From: GAS188 sp035949255
GTDB lineage: Bacteria; Pseudomonadota; Alphaproteobacteria; Rhizobiales; Beijerinckiaceae
NCBI GenBank assembly: GCA_035949255.1
Contig: DASZIL010000042.1
Span: 1 to 64,000 of the forward strand
Direction of reading: 5' to 3'
DNA length: 64,000 bases
Positions 29,932-38,447 of this stretch are shown one piece after another. The position numbers and the translations under genes were made by a program. Positions within the stretch are counted from its first letter, which is position 1. Every line of letters starts with the position of its first letter. The notes beneath the pieces were generated by a model, which worked only from the letters and a program-made list of their open reading frames with translations, was not told the origin of the DNA and made no database searches.

Positions 29932-30365
29932 GGGTGGCCTGGTGCTTATCTAGAATCGAGCCGCGAGCCGCCAATTCACAAACCCCAAGCGGGTTTCAAA
30001 CACAAGTCGTCCTCTTCGGCGCGGGGAATGGATATAGCCCGAAAGGGCACGCGAAATCGTGATTTCACGATTCGGCAAATTGTAGAAATTTTTTCACAAA
30101 GGCCACGCGTTCGGCGTGACAAGGCGATGAGGCGATGCTATGCATTTGTGCAGACTGGCTATGCATTCAGCAGGCCAGTGGCCCAAGTCTTGGGAGGAAC
30201 GCTGGCCTTGACCGCTTTGCGGCAGACGGATTCGGCGAACAAAAATCCCTAAAAAAGCAGAGCCGCGGCTCTGCTTTTCTTTTTACGGCCATCCGAGGCT
30301 CCCGCTTCGCCGCCTGTCCCTGCCTGCCGCGCCTCAACGAGCAAATGCGGGCGAAGCAAGCCTCG
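29932..30365. other. Intergenic region with a terminator and no supported gene
   Basis: A plus-strand frame ending at 30252 (best start ATG 30127, 41 residues) shows no recognisable similarity and has a weak ribosome-binding site. The AT-rich block around 30058-30100 may contain the proS promoter. The only firm element is the palindrome at 30253-30278. Confidence 0.5.
30245..30290 (-). terminator. Rho-independent terminator, possibly bidirectional
   Basis: A perfect palindrome with core GCAGAGCCGCGGCTCTGC (30257-30274) is extended by AAAA on the left and TTTT on the right. On the minus strand it is followed by a run of Ts and lies 87 bp past the stop of the binding-protein gene at 30366, so it most likely ends that transcript. 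The plus strand also has a T-rich tail. Confidence 0.8.
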
Positions 30366-31598
30366 TCACTTCTTGAGGAAGGTGCAGGCTTGCGGATCGG
30401 CGGGCAGGAACGCGTCGCTCGCGGGGATGGAGCGGATTTTCTTGTAATAATCCCAAGGCCCCTTGCTTTCGACCGGGCTCTTCACCTGATAGAGCGCGAC
30501 ATCGTAGAGGACCCTCCCGTCCTCGCGCAGGCTCGCTGGATGGCCGAAATAATCGATCGGCAGCTTGCGCATCGCTTCCATCACCGCCTCCGGCGTCTTG
30601 GTCTTCGCCGCGGCGATCGCCGCAAGGTAATGCTTCACCTCCGCATAGGCATTGGCTTGCGCCTTGGTCGGAATGCGTCCTTCGAACTCGGCCGCGAAGC
30701 GCTTGGCGAAGGCGCGCGTGTTTTGATCCTCGTCCCAATAGAATCCGGTGGTGACGAAGAGGCCTTGTGCCACCGGCAGTCCGAGCGAATGCACGTCGCT
30801 GATGAACAACAAAAGGCCCGCAAGCTTCTGGCGACCGTCTCGCCCCACTCCGAATTCGGCGGCCTGCTTGATCGTGTTGATGGTGTCTCCGGCCGAATTC
30901 GCCAAGGCGATCACATTGGCGCTCGATTGCTGCGCCTGCAGTAGAGGGGAGGCGTAATCGGTGGCGTTCAACGGGTGCAAGGCGCGCCCGACGACATGGC
31001 CGCCCAATTCGGTCACGACCTTGCTCGCCGCCTCCTCCATCGTGTGGCCGAAAGCAAAATCGGCGGTGAGGAAGAACCAATCCTTGTTCCCCTCTTGCAC
31101 GAGAGCGCGTGCCGTGCCGGCAGCGAGCGCATTGGTGTCGTCGGCGAAATGCACCGTGTAAGGCGAGCACTGCTTGCCGGTGAGCTCGGTCGAGGCGCCC
31201 TCGTTGATCAGCAGGATTTTCTTCTGGCTGCGGGCCACATTCTGCACGGCGAGCGCGACCGGCGTCACCGGCAAGCCTACGATCGCGTCCACTCCCTCGA
31301 CCTCGAACCAGCGCCGCGCGGTCTGCGCCGCGCTGTCGGGCTTGTTCAAGGTGTCCGCCTGCACGATCTCGATCGGCTGGCCGAGAACCGCGCCGCCCGA
31401 GTCCCTCACCGCCATCTTGACCGCGGCGACCACACCTGCCCCACCCGAATCCGCGGCAAAGCCGGAAAGATCGGTGAGCACGCCGATTTTCACGGGCGCC
31501 TCGGCGCCTTTCGCCGAGACGACGAGCTCGCCCGAAAGCATCGCCGCGATGGCCAGTCCCGCCGCCCATCCAAATCCGACAAGGATCGTCGACCGCAT
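30366..31598 (-). CDS. Branched-chain amino-acid type ABC transporter substrate-binding protein (Peripla_BP_6)
   Basis: A 410-residue secreted binding protein of the LivK/amide-urea group. ATG 31598 opens a signal peptide (hydrophobic core ILVGFGWAAGLAIAAMLS, cleavage near SAKGAEA). The mature protein starts VKIGVLTDLSGFAADSGGAG and has two periplasmic-binding lobes. ALPVTPVAL-type and ARSQKKILLINEGASTELTG segments are typical of the family. No liv permease or ATPase genes are adjacent, so it is an orphan. The ligand is unknown; the class includes branched-chain amino acids, amides and aromatics. Confidence 0.85.
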   Translation of the reverse strand: MRSTILVGFGWAAGLAIAAMLSGELVVSAKGAEAPVKIGVLTDLSGFAADSGGAGVVAAVKMAVRDSGGAVLGQPIEIVQADTLNKPDSAAQTARRWFEVEGVDAIVGLPVTPVALAVQNVARSQKKILLINEGASTELTGKQCSPYTVHFADDTNALAAGTARALVQEGNKDWFFLTADFAFGHTMEEAASKVVTELGGHVVGRALHPLNATDYASPLLQAQQSSANVIALANSAGDTINTIKQAAEFGVGRDGRQKLAGLLLFISDVHSLGLPVAQGLFVTTGFYWDEDQNTRAFAKRFAAEFEGRIPTKAQANAYAEVKHYLAAIAAAKTKTPEAVMEAMRKLPIDYFGHPASLREDGRVLYDVALYQVKSPVESKGPWDYYKKIRSIPASDAFLPADPQACTFLKK

Positions 31599-31761
31599 TA
31601 TCTTCACCCCTTCAGCCCGTCGCGCGTGACATCCAAGTGACCCGCGATCAAGTGACCCGTGATCGTGATCCTTGATCGGGATCCTTGGTGCTGCCGCGCG
31701 CGCTGAGTAGGGCCGGCCGATGCTGGCGTCAAACGAAGGAGACGGCGCTCCCGCGCGGCCC

Positions 31762-32370
31762 TCAGTTGCCGCTGATGTCTCTTGCGGCGCGCGCCAGGAT
31801 CTCGGCGATGCGGCGCTGTTCCTCGAGGGAAGCATCGCGCTTGTCGTCGAGCGCCGAGCGGAGAAGGCGCCGCGCCGCCATCATCTCCGGCGAACGCCAA
31901 TCCTCGCGCGAGAAAGCGCGGCGCACGTGCTCCATCTTTTGCCCGACGCGCTCGATCTGCGAGATGATCGCATCCGCGACGTCCCTGCGTTCCTTGAGGA
32001 AGGCAAGGCCGGCCTCGGTCGGGCTGTAGAGCTTGCGCGAGGCATCCGACGTAATCGTCGCGTAGCCGATCTCCTCGAGATAGGTGAGCGCCGGATAGAT
32101 GACGCCGGGGCTCGGCGCATAAAATCCGCTCGAGCGCTCCTCGAGTTCCTTGATGATCTCATAACCGTGCCGCGGCTTCTCCGCGATCAATGCGAGGATG
32201 ACGAGCTGGAGATCGCTGCCGGAAAGCTTGCGGCCGGTGCGGAAGCCGCGACCGCCCATCTCCCCTTGGTCAGCGAAACCACCGGCGAAACGTCCGTAAG
32301 CCCCGAAGTGGCGAGGACCGAAGCCGCATTCGCCTTGCCTCACCCATTCCCGAAAATATTGACGATACAT
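31762..32370 (-). CDS. PadR-family transcriptional regulator with Gly/Phe-rich N-terminus
   Basis: 202 residues. A Gly/Phe/Arg-rich N-terminal arm (residues 1-48) precedes a PadR winged helix (about 49-125: DLQLVILALIAEKPRHGYEI, then SPGVIYPALTYLEEIGYAT) and a C-terminal dimerisation helix. This layout recalls NfeR (YqjI) of E. coli, whose N-terminal arm binds metal; here the arm has only one Cys and one His, so metal sensing is uncertain. The gene diverges from the fused ABC permease gene, and a perfect palindrome lies 28 bp upstream of the start. It probably represses itself and perhaps the ABC genes. Confidence 0.85.
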   Translation of the reverse strand: MYRQYFREWVRQGECGFGPRHFGAYGRFAGGFADQGEMGGRGFRTGRKLSGSDLQLVILALIAEKPRHGYEIIKELEERSSGFYAPSPGVIYPALTYLEEIGYATITSDASRKLYSPTEAGLAFLKERRDVADAIISQIERVGQKMEHVRRAFSREDWRSPEMMAARRLLRSALDDKRDASLEEQRRIAEILARAARDISGN

Positions 32371-32397
32371 GGCGTGAACCCTACGTTAGATATGTTT

Positions 32398-32413
32398 TAA
32401 GATATATATCTTA
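32398..32413. promoter_or_regulatory. Palindromic operator candidate for the PadR regulator
   Basis: TAAGATATATATCTTA is a perfect 16-bp palindrome in an otherwise GC-rich genome, flanked by related half-sites (TTAGATAT on the left, GATATTAC on the right). It sits between the PadR start (32370) and the divergent permease gene (32667). PadR and NfeR-type regulators bind AT-rich TATATCT-like palindromes, so the assignment is plausible but inferred. Confidence 0.65.
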
Positions 32414-32666
32414 CGATATTACGTTCGTCAACCTTTCGTGTTGGTCCGTGTCCTGAAGAAATCGTGCTTGGCATGCCTCGAGGCGGCATGTGACGCGCCG
32501 CGCCTGGGCTCGCGCCGTCATTCAAGCGACATGGGCGCCGCCTAAGAGTTCAAGCCTCGCTGCGGCTTTCTGACGCGTCGGAGCTGCAGCGCCCTCCTCT
32601 CGGAGCGCTTGCAATTGCTGGTGCTTTGGTTCAGCGCAAACGCAACCGGTCGCGAGCGGCCAGCGG

Positions 32667-34454
32667 ATGGGCATCGGCATGAGACTGTTCTCCAAAGCCG
32701 CCGGATTGTCGGAATATCGCGCGACCGGAGCCGTTGAGCGCGGCGGCTTCTTCCCCAACCACTATGACCTCGCCGCGATCGCTCTCGTGCTCGCCGGGCT
32801 CGTGCTCGTGGTGGCCGGCGGCCGCCAGATGACGGCACCCATGACGGGCCTCGAGAGCTCCCCGATCTCGCTCGATCCCGCCAATCTCCCGGCTTATGCG
32901 CTGCGCACCACCTTGCGCATGTTCGCGGGCGTCATTGCCTCGTTGGTCTTCACCTTCATTTTCGCGACGCTCGCGGCGAAGAACCGCAAGGCCGAGCTCG
33001 TCATCATTCCGACGCTCGACATCCTGCAGTCGATCCCGGTGCTCGGCTTCCTGACCTTCACCGTGACCTTCTTCCTCGGGCTCTTCCCGTCGAGCCAGCT
33101 TGGGGCCGAGCTCGCCGTGATCTTCGCGATCTTCACCGCGCAAGCCTGGAACATGGCCTTCAGCTTCTACCAGTCGCTGCGTTCCGTGCCGCGCGACCTC
33201 GAGGATGTGACCTCCTCCTTCCACATGTCCGGCTGGCAGCGCTTTTGGCGGCTCGAGGTGCCCTTCGCGACGCCCGGCCTCGTCTGGAACACGATGCTCT
33301 CGATGTCGGGCGCCTGGTTCTTCATCGTCGCGTCCGAAGCGATCTCGGTTGGCGACACCTCGATCAAGCTCCCCGGCATCGGCACCTATCTCTCGCTCGC
33401 CATCGATCAGGCCGATGTGAGAGCCGTGCTCTATGCGGTTGTGGCGATGGCGATCGTCATTCTTCTCTACGACCAATTCATCTTTCGCCCGATCGTCGCC
33501 TGGGCGGACAAGTTCCGCGTCGAGACCACCGCGAGCCAGGCGCGGCCGAGGTCCTGGGTGTATGACCTCGCGCGGCGCACAAGGCTCGTGCACACAATGA
33601 CCGAGCCGGTCGGCGCCGCGCTGGGCGCGCTCGCCATGGCGCGCCTGCCGAAGCTTTCGCCGACCTCGCCCTCAAAGCCCGGGACGCGCCCTGCCGCATC
33701 CGTTCTCGGCAAGGCGCTTGACCTTCTCTGGGTCGCGATCGTGCTGGCCGCGGCCGCCTGGGGAGGTTGGACGATCTACATTTACGTGCGCGAGACGCTG
33801 ACGCTCGATGACGCGGCTTCGGCACTCGGGCTCGCCAGCATCACGCTTTTGCGGGTGATCTCGCTCATCGCGCTCTCGACCCTGATCTGGGTACCGGTCG
33901 GCGTCTGGGTCGGATTACGTCCCGCATGGACGGAGCGAATTCAGCCCTTGGCGCAATTCCTCGCAGCCTTTCCGGCCAATGTTCTCTACCCCATCGCCGT
34001 GATCGGGATCGTGCGCTTCAACCTCGACCCCAATATCTGGCTGACTTTCCTCATCATGCTCGGCGCCCAATGGTACATCCTCTTCAATGTGATCGCCGGC
34101 GCCAGCGTCTTTCCAAACGACCTCAAGGAGGCAGCCGCGGTTCTGCGGCTGCGCTCCTGGTATTGGTGGCGCCGCGTCATCTTGCCGGGCATTTTTCCGT
34201 ATTACGTCACGGGCGCGCTGACGGCGTCAGGGGGTGCCTGGAACGCCAGCATCGTCGCCGAGATCGTCAAATGGGGGGATACGACTCTCAAGGCCAAGGG
34301 CATCGGCGCCTATATCGCGCAAGCGACCACGGATGGTGACTATCCGCGCGTGGTGCTCGGCATTACGGCGATGTCGATCTTCGTCATCGTGTTCAATCGG
34401 CTCGTCTGGCGAAAGCTCTACGCCTTCGCGGCCGAGCGCACCCGACTTGACTGA
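32667..34454 (+). CDS. Fused (duplicated) ABC transporter permease, NitT/TauT-like
   Basis: 595 residues containing two BPD_transp_1 permease halves in one chain: about residues 75-270 and 370-585, each with an EAA-type loop (RSVPRDLEDVTSSFHMSGWQ; PNDLKEAAAVLRLRSWYWWR). This is the duplicated permease type (COG4986). It is followed directly by its ATPase gene. No substrate-binding protein gene is near. An upstream start at 32667 or the ATG at 32679 are both possible. The substrate cannot be inferred. Confidence 0.88.
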   Translation: MGIGMRLFSKAAGLSEYRATGAVERGGFFPNHYDLAAIALVLAGLVLVVAGGRQMTAPMTGLESSPISLDPANLPAYALRTTLRMFAGVIASLVFTFIFATLAAKNRKAELVIIPTLDILQSIPVLGFLTFTVTFFLGLFPSSQLGAELAVIFAIFTAQAWNMAFSFYQSLRSVPRDLEDVTSSFHMSGWQRFWRLEVPFATPGLVWNTMLSMSGAWFFIVASEAISVGDTSIKLPGIGTYLSLAIDQADVRAVLYAVVAMAIVILLYDQFIFRPIVAWADKFRVETTASQARPRSWVYDLARRTRLVHTMTEPVGAALGALAMARLPKLSPTSPSKPGTRPAASVLGKALDLLWVAIVLAAAAWGGWTIYIYVRETLTLDDAASALGLASITLLRVISLIALSTLIWVPVGVWVGLRPAWTERIQPLAQFLAAFPANVLYPIAVIGIVRFNLDPNIWLTFLIMLGAQWYILFNVIAGASVFPNDLKEAAAVLRLRSWYWWRRVILPGIFPYYVTGALTASGGAWNASIVAEIVKWGDTTLKAKGIGAYIAQATTDGDYPRVVLGITAMSIFVIVFNRLVWRKLYAFAAERTRLD

Positions 34455-34522
34455 TCGGGCCTCTTCGCTCCACGGCGAAAAGGCTTAAACGTTTTCCTCC
34501 GCTGCGTTCGAAAGAGGTCCCC

Positions 34523-35839
34523 ATGCTGATGAACGCGCAGACCGTCTCGCGCGCGCCCCTGATCGAGGTGAAAGGCCTGCGCCATCTCTACCACAAGGGC
34601 TCCACGCCCGACCTCGTTGTCCTCGACGGGGTCGAGATGACCTTGCGCGAAGGGGAGATCGTCGGGCTTCTCGGGCGATCGGGCTCCGGCAAATCGACCC
34701 TTTTGCGCTCGATCGCGGGGCTCATCCAGCCGACTTCGGGCACCATTACCTTCGGCGGCGCGCCGGTCGTCGGCTGCTCCGAAGGCGTGGCCATGGTGTT
34801 CCAATCCTTCGCGCTCTTTCCCTGGCTCACCGTGCTCGAGAATGTGGAGATCGGGCTCGAGGCGCGCGGCGTCTTGCCGGCCGAGCGGCGCAAGAGCGCG
34901 CTCGCGGCGATCGACCTCATTGGCCTCGACGGTTTCGAGAACGCCTACCCCAAGGAGCTCTCCGGTGGCATGCGTCAGCGCGTGGGCCTTGCACGCGCGC
35001 TCGTCGTGCATCCCAAGGTTCTCCTGATGGACGAGCCCTTCTCGGCGCTCGACGTGCTCACCGCCGAGACGCTGCGCACCGACCTCATCGATCTCTGGTC
35101 GGAAGGGCGCATGCCGATCAAATCGATCCTCATGGTGACGCATAACATCGAGGAAGCGGTGCTGATGTGCGATCGGGTGCTGGTGTTCTCCTCGAATCCC
35201 GGAAGGATCGATGCGGACATCAAGATCGAGCTGCCGCGCCCCCGAAGCCGGACCGAGCCGGCCTTCCGCGAGCTCGTCGACCGCGTCTACGCCATCATGA
35301 CGAAACGCCCCAGCAAGCCGACGCGCGAGGGCGTGTTTCCTGGCACGGGCCTCGGCATGGCGCTCAAATATGTCTCGAGCAACACGCTTGCCGGCCTCCT
35401 CGAGACGGTCGACGCCAGCCCCTACAATGGCAAGGCCGACCTTCCGCATCTCGCTCAAGGGCTGCAGATGGAAATCGACGATCTCTTCCCGATCGCGGAG
35501 ACGTTGCAGCTCCTGCGCTTCGCGGAAATGGAGGAAGGCGATATCCGCCTCACCCCGGACGGGCGACGCTTCGCGCGAGGCGAGGTCGATGAACGCAAGC
35601 GCCTCTTCGGCGAGCACCTCGTGACCTATGTGCCGATCGCGGGGCACATCCGACGCGTCCTCGATGAGCGGCCGAGCCACCACGCGCCGGCGACGCGCTT
35701 TCAGGAAGAGCTCGAGGATTACATGTCGCCGGAATTCGCGGGCGACACCCTGCACGCAGTCGTGGCTTGGGGTCGCTTCGGCGAGGTCTTCGCCTATGAC
35801 GACCAGACCGGAACGTTCAGCTTGGAGAATCCGACGTGA
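34523..35839 (+). CDS. ABC transporter ATPase with AAA-associated C-terminal domain
   Basis: A 438-residue ATPase. The first 250 residues are a NitT/TauT-type ABC domain (Walker A LLGRSGSGKSTLL, Q loop FQSFALFPW, signature LSGGMRQRVGLARA, Walker B VLLMDEPFSALD, switch VTHN). Residues from about 300 on form a second domain like PF09821 (AAA-associated), with LAGLLETVDASPYNGKADL, RFAEMEEGDIRLTPDGRRFA and a C-terminal DTLHAVVAWGRFGEVFAYD. That domain is found in ATPases paired with duplicated permeases; its job is unknown. An AGAGG ribosome-binding site precedes ATG 34523; the permease gene ends 68 bp upstream. Confidence 0.9.
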   Translation: MLMNAQTVSRAPLIEVKGLRHLYHKGSTPDLVVLDGVEMTLREGEIVGLLGRSGSGKSTLLRSIAGLIQPTSGTITFGGAPVVGCSEGVAMVFQSFALFPWLTVLENVEIGLEARGVLPAERRKSALAAIDLIGLDGFENAYPKELSGGMRQRVGLARALVVHPKVLLMDEPFSALDVLTAETLRTDLIDLWSEGRMPIKSILMVTHNIEEAVLMCDRVLVFSSNPGRIDADIKIELPRPRSRTEPAFRELVDRVYAIMTKRPSKPTREGVFPGTGLGMALKYVSSNTLAGLLETVDASPYNGKADLPHLAQGLQMEIDDLFPIAETLQLLRFAEMEEGDIRLTPDGRRFARGEVDERKRLFGEHLVTYVPIAGHIRRVLDERPSHHAPATRFQEELEDYMSPEFAGDTLHAVVAWGRFGEVFAYDDQTGTFSLENPT

Positions 35840-35848
35840 GCGTGAGAG

Positions 35849-35969
35849 GCGAATAGGGAGTAGCGAGTAGCTAGTTAGACAGATAGTATCAAATTTAATG
35901 AAGCTCTAACTTCTTGCTTCTTGCTTCTTGCTTCTCGCTACTCGCTACTCGCTACTCGCTACTCGCTCT
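35849..35969. repeat. Inverted heptamer-repeat array between ABC ATPase and DUF1028 genes
   Basis: Left arm 35849-35876: GCGAATA, GGGAGTA, GCGAGTA, GCTAGTT. Right arm 35907-35969: TAACTTC, TTGCTTC three times, TCGCTAC four times, then TCGCTCT. The right arm extends into the 3' end of the minus-strand DUF1028 gene, supplying its last codons and its TAG stop. It has the same layout as the array at 26387-26547, again at a convergent gene junction. Confidence 0.85.
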
Positions 35970-36665
35970 TAACGCGGCTTCGATGCCGGCGTTGATCACA
36001 TCGCGGTCGAGCTCGCCCACGGGATCCTGCTTGCGCGGCAGGAATTTCCGGTAGTGCACCCAGCGTTCGCGGCTCACCGCCTCGAGCCGCTCGAGCTCGG
36101 CAAGCGGATCTTGATGATCATCGACCCGCAGGTCGAGATCGGAATATTCTTCCGTCGAGACGATCACAAGACATGCAGATTGCTTGCCGCGCTTGTCTCC
36201 ACCGGCCGCTTCTCCCGCCTTCATGGCCTCGATCATGCGCCGCGCCATCGGCAGGGCGGCGTTTCGCTCGAAGGAGGCGACCGTGTCGGCGACGACCCGC
36301 GGTCCGGCGAGCATGTTTCCGGCACAAGAGCAATCGCGGCCGGCGAGATGGCCGGCCCAATCGACGCAATCTCTTCCCGTATGTGCGCCGATCCGGCCTT
36401 CGGCATCCATCACATGGAGCTGGCGCGAGGCTTGCCCTCGATCGGCGCCGGTGAGCAGGCGAACGACGTCCTTTGCCGGCACGCCGGCTTCCAGCAAGGC
36501 AAGCCCACGCCGGGCGTAGAGCGGGTTCGTCAAGGCTTGCGTCGCGAGCGCACCAACGCCGGCGCGAAGATTGGGGACGCGGCTGCCGACGGCAAAGAAT
36601 TTGGTCGCGACGGCGATCGCCACCTCTCCCGTGCGCGCATCGCGCGCTATGATCGACCAGGTCAT
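35952..36665 (-). CDS. DUF1028 family protein (Ntn-hydrolase-like fold)
   Basis: 237 residues, full length. MTWSIIARDARTGEVAIAVA and GVGALATQALTNPLYARRGL are the conserved DUF1028 motifs; the family is predicted to have an Ntn-hydrolase-like fold but the reaction is not known. ATG 36665 is chosen as the first conserved Met. The C-terminal RASSE and the TAG stop are encoded by the heptamer repeat, so the original end may have been replaced by repeat sequence. Confidence 0.85.
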   Translation of the reverse strand: MTWSIIARDARTGEVAIAVATKFFAVGSRVPNLRAGVGALATQALTNPLYARRGLALLEAGVPAKDVVRLLTGADRGQASRQLHVMDAEGRIGAHTGRDCVDWAGHLAGRDCSCAGNMLAGPRVVADTVASFERNAALPMARRMIEAMKAGEAAGGDKRGKQSACLVIVSTEEYSDLDLRVDDHQDPLAELERLEAVSRERWVHYRKFLPRKQDPVGELDRDVINAGIEAALRASSE

Positions 36666-36857
36666 TTGATGGCCCCTCTTCGCCGCGGGCGGATGATTTG
36701 ATCGTAAAAGCGCGCTCGTCCTTGCGCGTCGAACTTTCCGTGCTTGTTCCTGCCTTTTCGCAAGGCGGCAGGGTTCACGCAACCGTGCCGTAATGGGCAC
36801 AAGCTGGGGACCCCAATCGCGACAGTGGCAGCCGCGCGCCCGTGGCGTCGGGCAAGC

Positions 36858-38150
36858 TCATCGATAAAGATCTGCGCGCGTGGGCGGCAACCCGCTCGCC
36901 CCCTTCAACCGCTTCGAGGCTAGCGTCTGATGCAGGCCGACGCTGTTGCGCTCGAAGGCGAGCGAACAACCGGCAAGATACATGAGCCATACTCTCGCCT
37001 TGACCGAGCCGACCTCGGCGACCGCCGCGTCCATTCGAGCAAGGAGCCGGTCGTGCCAATGTCGGCAGGTGCGCTGATAATGTTCGCGCCAACCTTCGAC
37101 ATCGTGAATTTCGAACCCGGTGGTCTCGAGATGGGTGACGGTCCGTCCGATCGTATCGAGCTCGCCGCCGGGAAAAATATATTGAGTGAGCGCGGCGAAC
37201 TCGGGCCGCTTCTGACGCTTATGCGCCTGGCGGCTCTTCCCGGGCCGTGTGATGGCGTGATGCAGATAAAGGCCCCCGGGCCGCAACGCCCCATGGACCA
37301 TCTTGAAATAGGCGGGGATATTGTCGAGCCCGACATGCTCCGCCATGCCGATGGAAACGGCCTTGTCGAAGACCCCATCGATCGCGGCGTAATCCTTGAG
37401 CTCGACGCGCACCCGGTCCTTGAGTCCGAGCCGCTCGATCTTCTCCTTGGCGTAGGAAAGCTGCTGCTCCGACAAGGTGACGCCATAGCCTCGCACGCCG
37501 TAGTTCTTCGCGGCATGGATCAAGAAGGCGCCCCAACCGCATCCGACGTCGAGCACCGTCTCGCCCGGCTGAAGGCGCAATTTTCGGCAGCACATGTCGA
37601 GCTTGTCGATCTGGGCTTGCGCCAGGCTGTTTTCCCATCGCGTGAAATAGGAACAGCTATAGACCATCTCCGGGTCGAGCCAGAGCTCGTAGAAAGCGTT
37701 CGAGATGTCGTAATGATAAGAGATGTTCTTCTTGTTCTCGGCAGCGCTGCCGGCGCCAGGCCGGTCTGTGCCGATGTTTTCGAGCGGCCAGGGACCGCCG
37801 CGCGGAGCGAAGAGGAAGCGCGTCGCCGTTCGCAATAGAAGCGATTTCTTGAGCATCTTGCGCATCTCGCGCATGCGCACCGAGGGACGTTGCGCGACGA
37901 GGTCGAAAATCGTGCCGTTGCGGATGTCGAGCCGCGCCGCAGCCCAGAGGTTGGCGAGGGTTCGCAGATTCGGATGCCGCACGAGGCCGGCCACGGCCCC
38001 TTCATCGGCTATGAGGATGTAGAGACGATCGCGCGCCCAATTTTCGGGCACCATCGATCCATCCCACAAGAGGAAGCCGAATTCCAGGGCGAAGACACGG
38101 TGGACATGGTCGAGAAGACGCCGCAGCGCCTCGAGGCGTCCCTTTGACAT
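36858..38150 (-). CDS. Cyclopropane-fatty-acyl-phospholipid synthase family protein
   Basis: A SAM-dependent methyltransferase of 430 residues. N-terminal lipid-binding part (about 1-135), then KKNISYHYDISNAFYELWLD, the SAM site GETVLDVGCGWGAFLIHAAK (about 196-215) and the active-site segment VSIGMAEHVGLDNIPAYF. These are the hallmark positions of CFA synthases, which add a methylene bridge to unsaturated acyl chains of membrane lipids. Several paralogues with other lipid substrates exist in this order, so the gene symbol is left open. Confidence 0.9.
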   Translation of the reverse strand: MSKGRLEALRRLLDHVHRVFALEFGFLLWDGSMVPENWARDRLYILIADEGAVAGLVRHPNLRTLANLWAAARLDIRNGTIFDLVAQRPSVRMREMRKMLKKSLLLRTATRFLFAPRGGPWPLENIGTDRPGAGSAAENKKNISYHYDISNAFYELWLDPEMVYSCSYFTRWENSLAQAQIDKLDMCCRKLRLQPGETVLDVGCGWGAFLIHAAKNYGVRGYGVTLSEQQLSYAKEKIERLGLKDRVRVELKDYAAIDGVFDKAVSIGMAEHVGLDNIPAYFKMVHGALRPGGLYLHHAITRPGKSRQAHKRQKRPEFAALTQYIFPGGELDTIGRTVTHLETTGFEIHDVEGWREHYQRTCRHWHDRLLARMDAAVAEVGSVKARVWLMYLAGCSLAFERNSVGLHQTLASKRLKGASGLPPTRADLYR

Positions 38151-38220
38151 GAATGGCGGCTCTCACGCGGTTGCGGCGACGGCGCGCTTCTTGGAACAGC
38201 GCCCATCGGAAGTCCAGCAC

Positions 38221-38320
38221 TTAGAGCATGCTGGCTCTAGATGGCATCGCCAGCATGCTCTAAGTTGTTAGGGGAGCATAATCTTTTCAGGAAAACGGTT
38301 TCCCTTTCCAAGATCATGCC
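38221..38320 (+). repeat. Palindromic intergenic repeat, copy R1
   Basis: A perfect 15-bp inverted repeat (TTAGAGCATGCTGGC at 38221-38235, its complement at 38249-38263) is followed by AGCATAATCTTTTC, the palindrome GGAAAACGGTTTCC and GATCATGC. The same order of blocks occurs on the opposite strand at 49378-49486. The final part resembles common Hyphomicrobiales REP-like elements. Confidence 0.8.
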
Positions 38321-38447
38321 GAGGCATGCGACGCAGGGCACAAGACGGGCGGGACGGCGCCGCGCGCTTATTGCTCGACGCCGGCCGAGCGCCCATTTAT
38401 CCTGTCGGAGCTTGAGACCGGATGAGGTTTTCAGGGAGACGGCACCT

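Noticed and set aside
29926..30252. Plus-strand open frame ending just before the terminator
   Set aside because: No similarity, weak ribosome-binding site, and the terminator is better placed for the minus-strand binding-protein gene.
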